Shown piece by piece: positions 1 through 8,324 of a stretch of DNA of 43,948 nucleotides. Numbering within the stretch: position 1 is the first letter of the stretch; every line of letters starts with the position of its first letter. The stretch covers positions 1 to 43,948 of the forward strand of contig CAZHGN010000007.1 of the NCBI GenBank assembly GCA_964532155.1. Direction: 5' to 3'. The position numbers and the translations under genes are program-made. The DNA comes from HGM11416 sp964532155. GTDB lineage: Bacteria; Bacillota; Clostridia; Christensenellales; Borkfalkiaceae. The notes under the pieces were generated by a model that was not told the origin of the DNA, ran no database searches, and was given only the letters and a program-made list of their open reading frames with translations.

Positions 1-966
1 CTATCTGTCCTCTCTAAAATAGTTTGTTCCGAGAGATTGCGGCGGTTGAGCGTTCTTGCTGTCCAAAATACTCGTAAGTATAAGAACGATTATCGTAACG
101 AGATACGGAGCCATGTTGAACAGCTCTTTTTGTGCGGCGTTAAGCCCTTCGATATACGAGTTGCAGTTATATAAAAGACCGAAAATGAACGAACCTATAA
201 TACCGAAATCCGGTTTCCACAGCGTAAATATGACGAGAGCGATGGAAAGCCAACCGAGTCCGTCGATCGTATATTCCCAAGCGCCGTAGAGGTAATTAAA
301 AACGTAATACAGCCCGCCGAGTCCGGCAATACCGCTACCGATTACAGTAGCAAAATATTTATAGCGCGTTACGTTAATACCCGCAGCATCCGCGGTTGCA
401 GGGCTTTCGCCTACGGCGCGCAAATGCAGACCTGTTTTCGTCTTGCGTAAGAAAAACGCCGTCGCAAGCGATACGATTATTGCGAAATAAGTAAGAAAAC
501 CGTAAGAGAATATCAACTGCCCGACAAAGCCCATGTCGGACGAAAAGGTAAACAGCTTGGTATAATACGAAGCCGCCGTGGAGAAAGAACTGTCCGGAAT
601 GCCGCGTATAAACAAGTTTGTAAGCCCTACCCCTAAAGTGGTTATGGTAAGCCCCGTAACGTTTTGATTACATCTTAGCGAAACGGTGAAAAAGCAGTAT
701 AGGCAACCTAACAGCCCTGCAAAAATAAAGGCGAACAATATGCCGAAAGCAATAGCGCCGAACCCGGTCATATAATAACCACCGCCAACCATATCGGCGT
801 ACAACGAAACGCCGTAACAACCGCCGAGCGCGCCGAAGCACATTATTCCGGGTATGCCGAGGTTTAAGTTGCCCGATTTCTCGGTAAGAGATTCGCCCGT
901 CGAACCAAACAGAAGCACCGTGCTAAATTTCATCGAACCGATCAGAAAAGCAAGAAGCATATCCAT
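1..966 (-). CDS. Nucleoside/sugar ABC transporter permease (NupQ/YufQ type)
   Basis: This 321-residue integral membrane protein is the last gene of a four-gene importer operon. It is the second permease of a BMP-type nucleoside importer. The sequence is almost entirely hydrophobic helices, with the family's short cytoplasmic loop reading GESPATADAAGINVTRYKY at about residue 188, which should contact the ATPase. The start follows the upstream permease stop by one base and has an AAGGAGG site, so translation is probably coupled. The stop codon lies at the first bases of the window, so any further operon genes or terminator are out of view. Family assignment is firm. Substrate (purine or pyrimidine nucleosides rather than sugars) is inferred from the BMP-type binding protein upstream. 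Confidence 0.9.
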   Translation of the reverse strand: MDMLLAFLIGSMKFSTVLLFGSTGESLTEKSGNLNLGIPGIMCFGALGGCYGVSLYADMVGGGYYMTGFGAIAFGILFAFIFAGLLGCLYCFFTVSLRCNQNVTGLTITTLGVGLTNLFIRGIPDSSFSTAASYYTKLFTFSSDMGFVGQLIFSYGFLTYFAIIVSLATAFFLRKTKTGLHLRAVGESPATADAAGINVTRYKYFATVIGSGIAGLGGLYYVFNYLYGAWEYTIDGLGWLSIALVIFTLWKPDFGIIGSFIFGLLYNCNSYIEGLNAAQKELFNMAPYLVTIIVLILTSILDSKNAQPPQSLGTNYFREDR

Positions 967-967
967 A

Positions 968-2101
968 TTATTTTACCTCCTTGCGTTTTTTATTGAACTT
1001 AACTTCATAGGTCAAGAAAAACTCGCAACCGATAATGAAAAAGAACACTATGCCGACTATTACGTCGCCAAAATCCTTGGTTATGCCGTATTTACCGAAA
1101 TCAGAAGCGATCTGATTAGCGCCCTTCTTAAAGAATACGACGATGAACGCCGTCAGTATCATAAACAACGGATTAAATTTCGCCAGCCAGGATACGAGTA
1201 TGGCGGTGAAACCGTAGCCCCCGACTATATCGTCGGACAAAGCAAACTTTACGGCGCCTACGAGAAACGCGCCCATAAGCCCACATATTGCACCCGATAT
1301 AATCAACGTTCGAATAGTTACCTTTTCCACGCTAAGCCCGATATACTTAGCCGTATTGTGACTTTCGCCGACGACGGAGATTTCATAGCCGTGCTTGGAA
1401 AATCTAAGATATGCATACATAAGCCCGGTAAGAACGGCGACCAAGATTATTATTCCTAAATACGAATTGCCGATCGTGGGAAACTTGCCGTATACAAGGT
1501 TGAATTGCATATGCTGAGGATCCCAAGATTTAAGAAAATATTTTACGAGGCTTATCGCAACGTAGTTCATCATTAACGTAAAAAGCGTTTCGTTGGTATT
1601 CCATTTCGCCTTGAAAAAAGCCGGTATTACCGCCCAAAGCGCTCCGCCGAGCACGCCGCCGATTATCATAAGAACGACCAACATAACCGAGCCGAAGCCG
1701 CTTGCAGACAAGCCCTTGCCTAAATACGCCGATACGAGCGCCGATATAAGCGCGCCGAAAAGCACCTGACCTTCGGCGCCGGTATTCCAAAACTTCATTT
1801 TAAACGCGGGCGTTACGGCAATGGATATACCGAGCAAAACGGCAAGTTCGCGAAATAACTGCCACACCGTTTCGGATATGCCCTCCGCCGATTGCGAATT
1901 GACGTCGCCGAACGCGCCGTGCCAAATGGAAGCGAACACCGCGAACGGATCTTGCCCGGCCGTTGCAACGATAAACAGCGAACTTATAAATACCGCAACG
2001 ATTACCGCGCCTATTCTTATAAGCCAACTTTGCCAAGCAGGAACGGCTCCGCGCTTGGATATATGAAAAAGCGGTTCTTTAAAAGATTTTTCTTTAGTCA
2101 T
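968..2101 (-). CDS. Nucleoside/sugar ABC transporter permease (NupP/YufP type)
   Basis: This 377-residue permease is the partner of the adjacent smaller permease; together they should form the transmembrane pore. It begins with a polar cytoplasmic stretch of about 25 residues, followed by a first helix at about 28-50. It carries the conserved segment YEISVVGESHNTAKYIGLS, the coupling-helix region of the BPD_transp_2 family. Its start overlaps the end of the ATPase gene by 8 bases, which indicates translational coupling. Longer N-terminal versions of this family paired with a shorter permease of about 320 residues are the usual arrangement in BMP-type nucleoside importers. No damage is visible. 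Confidence 0.9.
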   Translation of the reverse strand: MTKEKSFKEPLFHISKRGAVPAWQSWLIRIGAVIVAVFISSLFIVATAGQDPFAVFASIWHGAFGDVNSQSAEGISETVWQLFRELAVLLGISIAVTPAFKMKFWNTGAEGQVLFGALISALVSAYLGKGLSASGFGSVMLVVLMIIGGVLGGALWAVIPAFFKAKWNTNETLFTLMMNYVAISLVKYFLKSWDPQHMQFNLVYGKFPTIGNSYLGIIILVAVLTGLMYAYLRFSKHGYEISVVGESHNTAKYIGLSVEKVTIRTLIISGAICGLMGAFLVGAVKFALSDDIVGGYGFTAILVSWLAKFNPLFMILTAFIVVFFKKGANQIASDFGKYGITKDFGDVIVGIVFFFIIGCEFFLTYEVKFNKKRKEVK

Positions 2102-3704
2102 TTTTCGTACCTCCGCTCTTTTCCGCCATGCTCTCGCGCCATTCTTCTTCGGTTAAGTTGCTGTCTTTGGCTATTCCGTAATTTTTGTCGCTCTTCGTTT
2201 CGGTAAGATTCATCGCCCCGGTCATCATAAGCCCAAGCTCGTCTTTAGACGTTTTGTCCGAATGAACGATACCCATGCATTTTCCGTGACATAACACCAT
2301 GATTTTATCGCATAATTCGAGCATTACGTCGAGATCCTCGCCGATGAACAGTATGCCCGCACCCTTTGCCTTTTGCTCGTTTAAAACGTTGTATATCGTA
2401 TACGACGAATTTATATCCAAGCCGCGCACCGGGTAAGCGGTAATCAAAACGTTCGGCTCGGACAGCATTTCACGCCCGACGAGCACTTTTTGAACGTTGC
2501 CCCCCGAAAGCCTTCGTACCGGCGTTTCGGAAGACGGCGTTACTATATCGAGTTCTTTAATTATCTTTTCGGCATCCGTGCGCGCGCTCTTTCTGTCTAC
2601 GAACGGACCTTTCGATTCGGAATACGTCTTAAGCATCATGTTGTCGGTAATCGAAAAGGACGGCGCAAGCCCCATGCCTAAACGATCCTCGGGAATAAAA
2701 CTCATCGAAACGCCTTTTTGGATTATTTCCTTAGGCGGAAGCCCAACTATACTCTCCCCTTTATGCATAATCGCGCCTTTAAGCGGGCGAAGACCGGCTA
2801 TCGCTTCGCAAAGCTCTTTTTGACCGCACCCGGCAACTCCCGCAACGCCGAGTATTTCGCCGCCGCGAATGTAAAAGCTTACGCCGTCGATCGCCTTGCT
2901 GCCGTCGTCTGCGTAAATTTCCAAATCGCGAATTTCCAAAAGCGGCTTCGCGGCTTCAACTTTAACGTTCTTGATTTTTAAATCTACCTTTTGCCCGACC
3001 ATCATTTCGGTTAACTGCTTTTCGTCGGTTTCCGCCGTTTTAACCGAGCCGACGTATTTACCCTTGCGCATAACGCATACCCTGTCGGATATTTCCATAA
3101 CTTCGTTTAGCTTATGCGTAATGATAATAATCGATTTGCCGTCGGTACGCATATTCTTCAGCACGGCAAACAGTTTTGCCGTTTCTTGCGGCGTTAAAAC
3201 CGCCGTCGGCTCGTCGAGTATGAGTACGTCCGCACCGCGATAGAGCACTTTTATTATTTCAACGGTCTGCTTTTCCGAAACGGACATATCGTGTATTTTT
3301 TTCGTGGGATCTATTTCAAAACCGTATCGACGAGCTATCTCGACGACGCGTGCATTTACCTTTTTTATGTTAAAACCCTTTTCTTTTACGCCGAGTATTA
3401 TGTTTTCGGCGGCGGTAAAAGTATCCACAAGCTTAAAATGCTGGTGAATCATACCTATTTTATATTCGAAAGCATCTTTAGGCGAACGAATAACGGCGTC
3501 TTTACCGTCAATTATAATTCGCCCCTCATCGGGATAGTATATTCCCGCAATTATGTTCATAAGAGTGGTTTTCCCGCTCCCGTTCTCGCCAAGTAATGCA
3601 AGAATTTCGCCCTTTTCAAGCGTTAAATTTACGTTCTCGTTCGCAACGACGTTGCCAAAACGCTTGGTGACGTTTTTTAGTTCGAGTGCGACCTTGTCAG
3701 TCAT
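2094..3704 (-). CDS. Nucleoside/sugar ABC importer ATP-binding protein, two ABC domains (NupO/YufO type)
   Basis: This 536-residue cytoplasmic ATPase has two fused nucleotide-binding domains. The first half has a clean Walker A (GENGSGKTT, about residues 39-47) and Walker B (LILDEPTAVL), with a divergent signature around SVSEKQ. The second half has a degenerate Walker A (GVAGCGQKEL) but a proper signature (LSGGN), and the Walker B region ends in RGLD. This asymmetric pattern is normal for the RbsA/YufO family, in which one ATP site dominates. An ATG preceded by CGGAGGTG sets the start. It lies between the binding protein and the permeases. A hairpin in the 85-base gap upstream may lower its expression relative to the binding protein. 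Confidence 0.93.
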   Translation of the reverse strand: MTDKVALELKNVTKRFGNVVANENVNLTLEKGEILALLGENGSGKTTLMNIIAGIYYPDEGRIIIDGKDAVIRSPKDAFEYKIGMIHQHFKLVDTFTAAENIILGVKEKGFNIKKVNARVVEIARRYGFEIDPTKKIHDMSVSEKQTVEIIKVLYRGADVLILDEPTAVLTPQETAKLFAVLKNMRTDGKSIIIITHKLNEVMEISDRVCVMRKGKYVGSVKTAETDEKQLTEMMVGQKVDLKIKNVKVEAAKPLLEIRDLEIYADDGSKAIDGVSFYIRGGEILGVAGVAGCGQKELCEAIAGLRPLKGAIMHKGESIVGLPPKEIIQKGVSMSFIPEDRLGMGLAPSFSITDNMMLKTYSESKGPFVDRKSARTDAEKIIKELDIVTPSSETPVRRLSGGNVQKVLVGREMLSEPNVLITAYPVRGLDINSSYTIYNVLNEQKAKGAGILFIGEDLDVMLELCDKIMVLCHGKCMGIVHSDKTSKDELGLMMTGAMNLTETKSDKNYGIAKDSNLTEEEWRESMAEKSGGTKND

Positions 3705-3734
3705 GCCACACCTCCGTAGGTCTTAAAATATCGA

Positions 3735-3759
3735 GTGGGCGGAGAAAATCCCCGCCCAT
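3735..3759 (-). terminator. Intra-operon hairpin between binding protein and ATPase genes
   Basis: GC-rich inverted repeat (ATGGGCGG paired with CCGCCCAC on the minus strand, with a loop of about 9 bases) in the gap after the binding-protein stop. It has no clean U-tract. It may act as a partial terminator or as a 3' stabiliser that gives more binding protein than ATPase, a common arrangement in ABC importer operons. Confidence 0.45.
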
Positions 3760-3789
3760 TCGCTTGGTTTGTTCTAACGAAATATTTGA

Positions 3790-5184
3790 TTAAAACACCG
3801 TATCGAGAAGTTCGATTCCGTCGATCGTAAGATCGAAGTAAGGCGCGGAACGCTCGGTTGATTCGCTAAAATAAGTAATACCGGTTTCGCTATCAGTTTT
3901 AACGACGTTGCCGTCGGGAGCGTAAGTGCTGCCCTTGTCGTTCTTAACGTCCTTATAGTCGGCGTTATAAGCGGTAAGATGACCGGCTCCATCAACGGTA
4001 ACATTGTCATTATTGTTTACCGTTACGGTAAACTTTGAGCAGTCAAATACTCTAACCGTTTTATTGACGAGTTTAAATCTCATTTCGATAACTTTCTTCA
4101 TCTGCGCGGCACTGAAAAGATTTGCATTTGCATCGGTTACGACTACGGCGCCGTCTTCGATGGTTGCGCAATAATCGGTGGGAACCGTTTCGTTATTCGC
4201 AACGCTACCTATCATCATTTTCATATAGTGCGACCAATCGATTCTCGAAGCGATGAGGAATGTGTTGGGGCATTCTTTAAGGGTATCGCCGTTATAGAAA
4301 ACGTTTAATACGCCTGCGGCTTCACAAGCGGACGGAGCACCCATCGAATCGGCATGCTGTGAAACGATAACGCACTTAGCTGCAATAAGCTTTTCGGCAC
4401 CTGTTTTTTCCTTGGCAACGTCGTACCAAGAACCGGTGAAGGTAACTTTCATTTTAATTCTTTCGGCATCGCTTGCCTTACCGCCGTCTACACAGCCCTG
4501 TTTAACACCGAGATACCAAGAGGTATAACCGGATATAACCTCGGCGTAAGTAAACGCGCCGACATAACCGACGTAAATATCACCGGAAGCGGGAACTTTC
4601 TTGTCGCCCTTTTCGATCATTTCGGCGAGCTTAAGTCCTGCGGCGTAACCGGCAAGGAATCTGCCCTCGTATATGTTAGCGAAAGCGTTGTGAACGTTGT
4701 TATTCTCTACAATTCTGGTGCCCTCGTTAACGTTTGCAGAAGTGCCGGTTGCGTGGAAATACTGCACGTTCGGATGCTCATTTGCAGATTTAATAAGATA
4801 ATCTTCGTGACCGAAAGAGTCGGCAAATATTACCTTACAACCCTTGTTAACAAGTTCTTCGGCGGCATCGTAGCAGTCGTTCGATTCGGGAACGTTGATT
4901 TTTTTGATGATTTGGCTGTCCGTCAAACCGTAATACTCGCAAGCTTCGTCGGCAGCGTTCATAAAGTTAAGGTCGTAGGTCGATTTTTCATCGTGAAGGA
5001 AGATAAAACCAACTTTGAAATCGGAAGGTACCGACTTTGTGGGAACCTTAGAATCGAATTCGGGGAGAGTTATAACGTCGGGCGTGACGCTCCCGCCGTT
5101 GTCGGGGTTTTTCTTGCATGCAGTAAAAGTAAGCGCACTTACCGCAAGCAAAACGGAAAGAAAAATGGTGAGAAGTTTTTTCAT
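3790..5184 (-). CDS. BMP-family nucleoside-binding lipoprotein
   Basis: This is the substrate-binding lipoprotein of the importer, 464 residues. The N-terminus is a lipoprotein signal peptide (MKKLLTIFL..., lipobox LTFTAC, lipidated Cys23), followed by a Gly/Pro-containing linker and the BMP/PnrA fold. Recognisable family segments include GFIFLHDEKSTYDLNFM near residue 58 and the C-terminal RSAPYFDLTIDG. I chose the ATG at 5184 because GGGAGGA lies just upstream and the signal peptide begins there; the open frame extends 33 codons further but reads as leader. It is promoter-proximal, as usual for binding proteins. The 100-N gap starts about 110 bases upstream and may hide the promoter. Confidence 0.93.
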   Translation of the reverse strand: MKKLLTIFLSVLLAVSALTFTACKKNPDNGGSVTPDVITLPEFDSKVPTKSVPSDFKVGFIFLHDEKSTYDLNFMNAADEACEYYGLTDSQIIKKINVPESNDCYDAAEELVNKGCKVIFADSFGHEDYLIKSANEHPNVQYFHATGTSANVNEGTRIVENNNVHNAFANIYEGRFLAGYAAGLKLAEMIEKGDKKVPASGDIYVGYVGAFTYAEVISGYTSWYLGVKQGCVDGGKASDAERIKMKVTFTGSWYDVAKEKTGAEKLIAAKCVIVSQHADSMGAPSACEAAGVLNVFYNGDTLKECPNTFLIASRIDWSHYMKMMIGSVANNETVPTDYCATIEDGAVVVTDANANLFSAAQMKKVIEMRFKLVNKTVRVFDCSKFTVTVNNNDNVTVDGAGHLTAYNADYKDVKNDKGSTYAPDGNVVKTDSETGITYFSESTERSAPYFDLTIDGIELLDTVF

Positions 5185-5551
5185 ATGTCCTCCCTTGCCT
5201 TTCGGCAAAAAAAATTTTTTCACGTTGAACAGTTGAACCGTTAAGGTTTTTAGATTAATACTTTTTTTTAAAACGTTAAGCAAAATTTAGGTTTATNNNN
5301 NNNNNNNNNNNNNNNNNNNNNNNNNNNNNNNNNNNNNNNNNNNNNNNNNNNNNNNNNNNNNNNNNNNNNNNNNNNNNNNNNNNNNNNNNNNNNNNNAGTT
5401 TTCACTTATTTTATCACAATTTAATTTCGGCTGATTGCAAGCATATTCGATTACGCGCTGTTAAAGTTACCGAGTTTAGCACGCATTTCGTGTGTTTTTT
5501 GCCATTTTTGCGGCAATTTCTACGCCGAGTTTTATATTGCGCTTGGTGCCG
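5185..5551. other. Intergenic region interrupted by the scaffold gap
   Basis: Apart from the N run, this holds the ribosome binding site and AT-rich leader of the importer operon (5185-5296) and the 3' side of xpt (5397-5551). A weak -35/-10 pair can be drawn about 80 bases before the lipoprotein start, but it is too poor to call. No complete gene is visible. Confidence 0.6.
5297..5396. other. Assembly gap, 100 N
   Basis: Exactly 100 consecutive N bases, the usual placeholder for a scaffold gap of unknown true length. The contigs on either side may not be as close as drawn, so the promoter of the importer operon cannot be judged and adjacency of xpt with the importer is not proven. Confidence 0.99.
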
Positions 5552-6127
5552 TTATTCTTCGATAAATTCTATAGAAGTGTCGGTCATCGAGGCAATTCTT
5601 GCAAGCGAACGAACCTTATAGCCCATATCGGTTAAACGCTTATATCCGTCCATATAACTTTTTTCTACGGCACAACTTACGCCGACTACCTTTGCGCCCG
5701 CTTGATTACAAATATCGATTAAGGCAATCGCGGCGTTGCCGTTTGCCAAAAAGTCGTCCACGATCAAAACGACGTCACCCTCAGAAATGTATTCTTTGGA
5801 AACTATAAGATTGTTTTCGCGGCGGTTTGTAAACGAAAAAGCGCTCGCGCTGTATACGTCGGAAGAGACGTTTAACGACTTATGCTTTTTCGCGACGAGC
5901 ACCTTGCAATTAAAAAACTGCGCAGTAAAACAAGCTAACCCTATCCCCGACGCCTCGACGGTAAGGATCTTATTTACTTCGCAGTCTTTAAAATTTTCGT
6001 ATATTTCGCCGGCAAGACGGTTCAAGAGCGCCACGTCAATTTGATGATTTAAAAATCCGTCAACCTTAAGAACGTCCCCGGGTAGAACCTTACCTTCGGA
6101 TAGAATTTTTTGCTCTAATAACCTCAT
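5552..6127 (-). CDS. xpt: Xanthine phosphoribosyltransferase
   Basis: Converts xanthine and PRPP to XMP in cytoplasmic purine salvage. The 191-residue protein matches the family's usual length of about 190. The N-terminus (MRLLEQKILSEG) and the segment DGFLNHQID are characteristic, and the PRPP-binding loop reads VLIVDDFLANGNAA. The frame stays open 40 codons further upstream, but that stretch translates the riboswitch leader and terminator hairpin, so the start is the internal ATG at 6127. It is transcribed alone here, under a guanine riboswitch with an intrinsic terminator in the leader. If the scaffold join is right, the nucleoside importer next to it fits a purine salvage setting. Confidence 0.95.
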   Translation of the reverse strand: MRLLEQKILSEGKVLPGDVLKVDGFLNHQIDVALLNRLAGEIYENFKDCEVNKILTVEASGIGLACFTAQFFNCKVLVAKKHKSLNVSSDVYSASAFSFTNRRENNLIVSKEYISEGDVVLIVDDFLANGNAAIALIDICNQAGAKVVGVSCAVEKSYMDGYKRLTDMGYKVRSLARIASMTDTSIEFIEE

Positions 6128-6154
6128 TTGCGTTACCGTCTTCCTTATGTTTTT

Positions 6155-6188
6155 GAAAAAAGAAAAAAACAAGTTAAAAATTAACTTG
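6155..6188 (-). terminator. Riboswitch-controlled intrinsic terminator in xpt leader
   Basis: A perfect 8-bp stem on the minus strand (CAAGTTAA, loop TTT, TTAACTTG) is followed at once by a T-rich tract. It lies between the aptamer and the xpt start, the expected place for the expression platform of a guanine OFF switch. Confidence 0.85.
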
Positions 6189-6234
6189 CTTGCCAATACG
6201 GACACAACTACCGCAACGCGGTAGCTTATCCAAT

Positions 6235-6298
6235 CCAATAGTCGCATCTTAGGCGATGCGGTAGAGACTTACGGGCCGTTAATCCGTAGATATATTGG
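6235..6298 (-). ncRNA. Guanine riboswitch aptamer (purine class)
   Basis: On the minus strand the segment folds into the purine three-way junction. P1 is CCAATA with TATTGG, P2 is TACGG with CCGTA, and P3 is CGCATC with GATGCG. The junction J2/3 reads GTCTCTACC, one base from the common GTTTCTACC and at the flipped-out, poorly conserved U48 position. The closing junction reads GACTAT, with C at the specificity position (74 in B. subtilis xpt numbering), indicating guanine or hypoxanthine rather than adenine. A promoter lies immediately upstream and a terminator downstream. Confidence 0.92.
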
Positions 6299-6319
6299 CG
6301 ATATTCAGTTTATGTCGAT

Positions 6320-6348
6320 ATTGTATAAGAACGCGCAACCTTTGTCAA
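6320..6348 (-). promoter_or_regulatory. Sigma-A promoter of xpt
   Basis: Minus-strand TTGACA (6343-6348), 17-bp spacer, TACAAT (6320-6325). Predicted start of transcription is near 6313, about 15 bases before the aptamer's P1 stem, so the whole riboswitch is transcribed. Confidence 0.85.
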
Positions 6349-6558
6349 ACGTTTAAAACGCACTTTTTAAAAATAGTAAAATAAATTTTTTGCAGCAAAA
6401 AAATAGTGTTTTTTTTGTAGATTTAATATTTATCTATAAAATGTCGCGCACGAAAGTTTTTCTTTCATGCGCAACTGTGTTGTATTTTAAAGAATTGTAA
6501 TAATGTTCAAAATGGCTGATATTTTCAGTGATTTTATAGTTTTTTATGTCTTACATGA
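6349..6558. other. AT-rich intergenic region between xpt promoter and SSB-like gene
   Basis: No gene is visible. The only clear structure is an 11-bp inverted repeat at 6446-6472 (GCGCACGAAAG, loop TTTTT, CTTTCATGCGC on plus, with one G-T wobble). It could end transcription of the SSB-like gene, although neither side has a strong U-tract. Confidence 0.5.
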
Positions 6559-7251
6559 TTATATAATTATGCGACAATTCTCACTTTTTAATCTATACTC
6601 GCCGAAGTCCATTTCAAGGTCGAAAGCGTCTGCGCCGTCAAACGCGGCAAGTCTGCAAATTGATACTTCGTACGCAGTCATCAATTTACTTTCGGTTTCG
6701 CTGATTTTCTTGTTATACTCGCGGCTCTGTATTCGCCCGGAAATTGCAAGTTTATCGCCCACGACCAAATTTTTCACAAACCGTGCGTTTCTCCCCCACG
6801 CAATACAAGGAATATAGTCCGACTTATTATACGACCTGTTTACGGCAAGAAGAACGTCCGTAATCTCTCTGTTAAAAGGCGTCGTTCGGTATACAGGCGG
6901 TTTGCAAACGTATCCGGATAGCGCAATACTGTTAGGATTTTTAGCATATCCCGGTTCACATAGCTCGCGAACGAAGACTGTAAGCATTAACCGACTCTTT
7001 CCGTCGCAAATCTTGTTATAGCTTCTGAACTGCCCTATCGCACAAATAGTTGAACCTATCCCAAGCTTGTTTGTTTCGATTAATCTTTCGGATATCGTGA
7101 CCGGCAATACGTCCGTTTGCCCGGATAACCGCTTTACGCTTACGTTCATTTCGTAAAAGCCCTCGCCGTACACTTCATGCGAAAAAATCGCTTTCGTCAT
7201 TACCTCGCCTTGTAGGTAAACCTTGTTGTTTTGTTTTTCTAAGTAATTCAT
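6559..7251 (-). CDS. SSB-like single-stranded DNA-binding protein with two OB folds
   Basis: The 230-residue protein seems to hold two OB-fold repeats. The first (about 8-97) includes YGEGFYEMNVSVKRLSG; the second (about 107-205) includes the SSB-type strand LAISGRIQSREYNKK. The second repeat resembles the SSB/PriB family more than the first. Unlike canonical SSB of about 150-180 residues, it has no acidic C-terminal tip with a terminal Phe; it ends in RIII, so it probably does not recruit replication partners in the usual way. The start has AAGGAGG at good spacing. I take it as an accessory SSB-type protein rather than the replicative SSB; similar double-OB proteins are annotated as SSB in Clostridia. 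Confidence 0.72.
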   Translation of the reverse strand: MNYLEKQNNKVYLQGEVMTKAIFSHEVYGEGFYEMNVSVKRLSGQTDVLPVTISERLIETNKLGIGSTICAIGQFRSYNKICDGKSRLMLTVFVRELCEPGYAKNPNSIALSGYVCKPPVYRTTPFNREITDVLLAVNRSYNKSDYIPCIAWGRNARFVKNLVVGDKLAISGRIQSREYNKKISETESKLMTAYEVSICRLAAFDGADAFDLEMDFGEYRLKSENCRIII

Positions 7252-7301
7252 ATATTTCCTCCTTAACAGCGCTTTAACGCTCTTTTCCCTAAGTTTGTTA
7301 T

Positions 7302-8087
7302 CTAATCTATCTTTTTGATTTGTGCACCGTCGTGCCCCATTACGTAGCCGTTTTTATAAATAAGCTCGCCTATCGGCACAAATTCGTAACCTTTTGACTG
7401 TAGATCGGAAAATATTAACGGCAGGCTTTCGGCGGTATGCAGTCCGTTGTTGTGGCAAAGTATTATCGAACCGCTTTTAACCTTCGATATAACTCTTAAC
7501 GCAATATCGCTTGCGGAAAGATTTTTCCAATCGAGGCTGTCTACGTCCCACTGTATGACGTATAATCCCTTTTTCTCGGCTTGTTCGATTACGTTATCGT
7601 TATATTCTCCAAACGGCGCCCTGAATAAAGTTACGGGCTTATTAATTGTTTCTTCAATTACGCGGCAAGAATAATCGAGTTCTTCCGTAACTGCCGCTTG
7701 CGAGAGTTTCCTCATGTGCGGATGTGTTTTGCTGTGCGTTCCCACTTCATGCCGCTCCGCAATACGTTTAAGGTCGTCAGGATATTTTTCCGCCCAAAAC
7801 GAAACGGTAAAAAACGTACATCTAACTCCGTACCTTTCGGTTTCTTCAAGAATTTTTGCGGTATATTCGTTGCCCCAAGCACAGTCGAAAGAAATTGCAA
7901 TCTTCTTATCATCTCTGTCGACGTAATAAATCGGTAATTTTTTTAAAGCATAACCGCATACCACGCTTTTTACGTCTTGCCCAAAAATAATTCCGATTAA
8001 TAGAACTATAGCGCCACAAATTGCCGCAACCTTTTTTTTGTTCAAAACGAAAACCTTCTTCAAAAAACCGTAAAAACCCTTATTCAT
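7302..8087 (-). CDS. Membrane-anchored polysaccharide deacetylase, PdaB-like (NodB homology domain)
   Basis: A 261-residue CE4-family protein with one N-terminal membrane segment (about 19-37), so the catalytic domain should face outside. NodB motifs are visible. Motif 1 is ISFDCAWG, keeping the catalytic Asp68 but with Cys in place of the second Asp of the usual FDDG, as in sporulation-type PdaB proteins. Motif 2 is THSKTH (His118, His122, metal ligands), and motif 3 is RAPFGEYN. Later elements WDVDSLDW and ILCHN also match. It probably modifies peptidoglycan during spore or cell-wall maturation; this is inferred from family resemblance, because no sporulation genes are adjacent. The start has GGGAG eight bases upstream. 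Confidence 0.85.
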   Translation of the reverse strand: MNKGFYGFLKKVFVLNKKKVAAICGAIVLLIGIIFGQDVKSVVCGYALKKLPIYYVDRDDKKIAISFDCAWGNEYTAKILEETERYGVRCTFFTVSFWAEKYPDDLKRIAERHEVGTHSKTHPHMRKLSQAAVTEELDYSCRVIEETINKPVTLFRAPFGEYNDNVIEQAEKKGLYVIQWDVDSLDWKNLSASDIALRVISKVKSGSIILCHNNGLHTAESLPLIFSDLQSKGYEFVPIGELIYKNGYVMGHDGAQIKKID

Positions 8088-8283
8088 TTATTGCTCCCAT
8101 TATACGATCTTTTCAATATTAAATAACGACTATTTTTGACTAACGCCGTCGATGTATGTCGATTTTAATTTTTAACGCCATTGTTTCGGCATATAACGAT
8201 ATATATTATGTCAAACAAGAAGCAAATATTATTAATCGGAGAACAATTAAGGCAAAAACCTTGCGCAAAAAACAACGCAAGAA

Positions 8284-8309
8284 AAGCGCCGTAACCAAAT
8301 ACGGCGCTT
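8284..8309 (-). terminator. Terminator after the glycosyltransferase
   Basis: A perfect 10-bp stem (AAGCGCCGTA with TACGGCGCTT, 6-base loop) lies about 15 bases after the stop codon on the minus strand, followed by TTCTTG. A second smaller hairpin (CTTGCG with CGCAAG, 8262-8283) follows and runs into GTTTTTG, so the two may act in tandem. Confidence 0.75.
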
Positions 8310-8324
8310 AGACACTTTTTAAGC

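Noticed and set aside
5205..5296. Promoter for the nucleoside importer
   Set aside because: The best -35/-10 pair matches poorly and the adjacent gap hides the rest.
5476..5556. Coding-like stretch after the xpt stop (minus, +1 frame, ending NTRNAC)
   Set aside because: It has no plausible start in frame and XPRT is already full length at its own stop; probably chance, though a small relic cannot be excluded.
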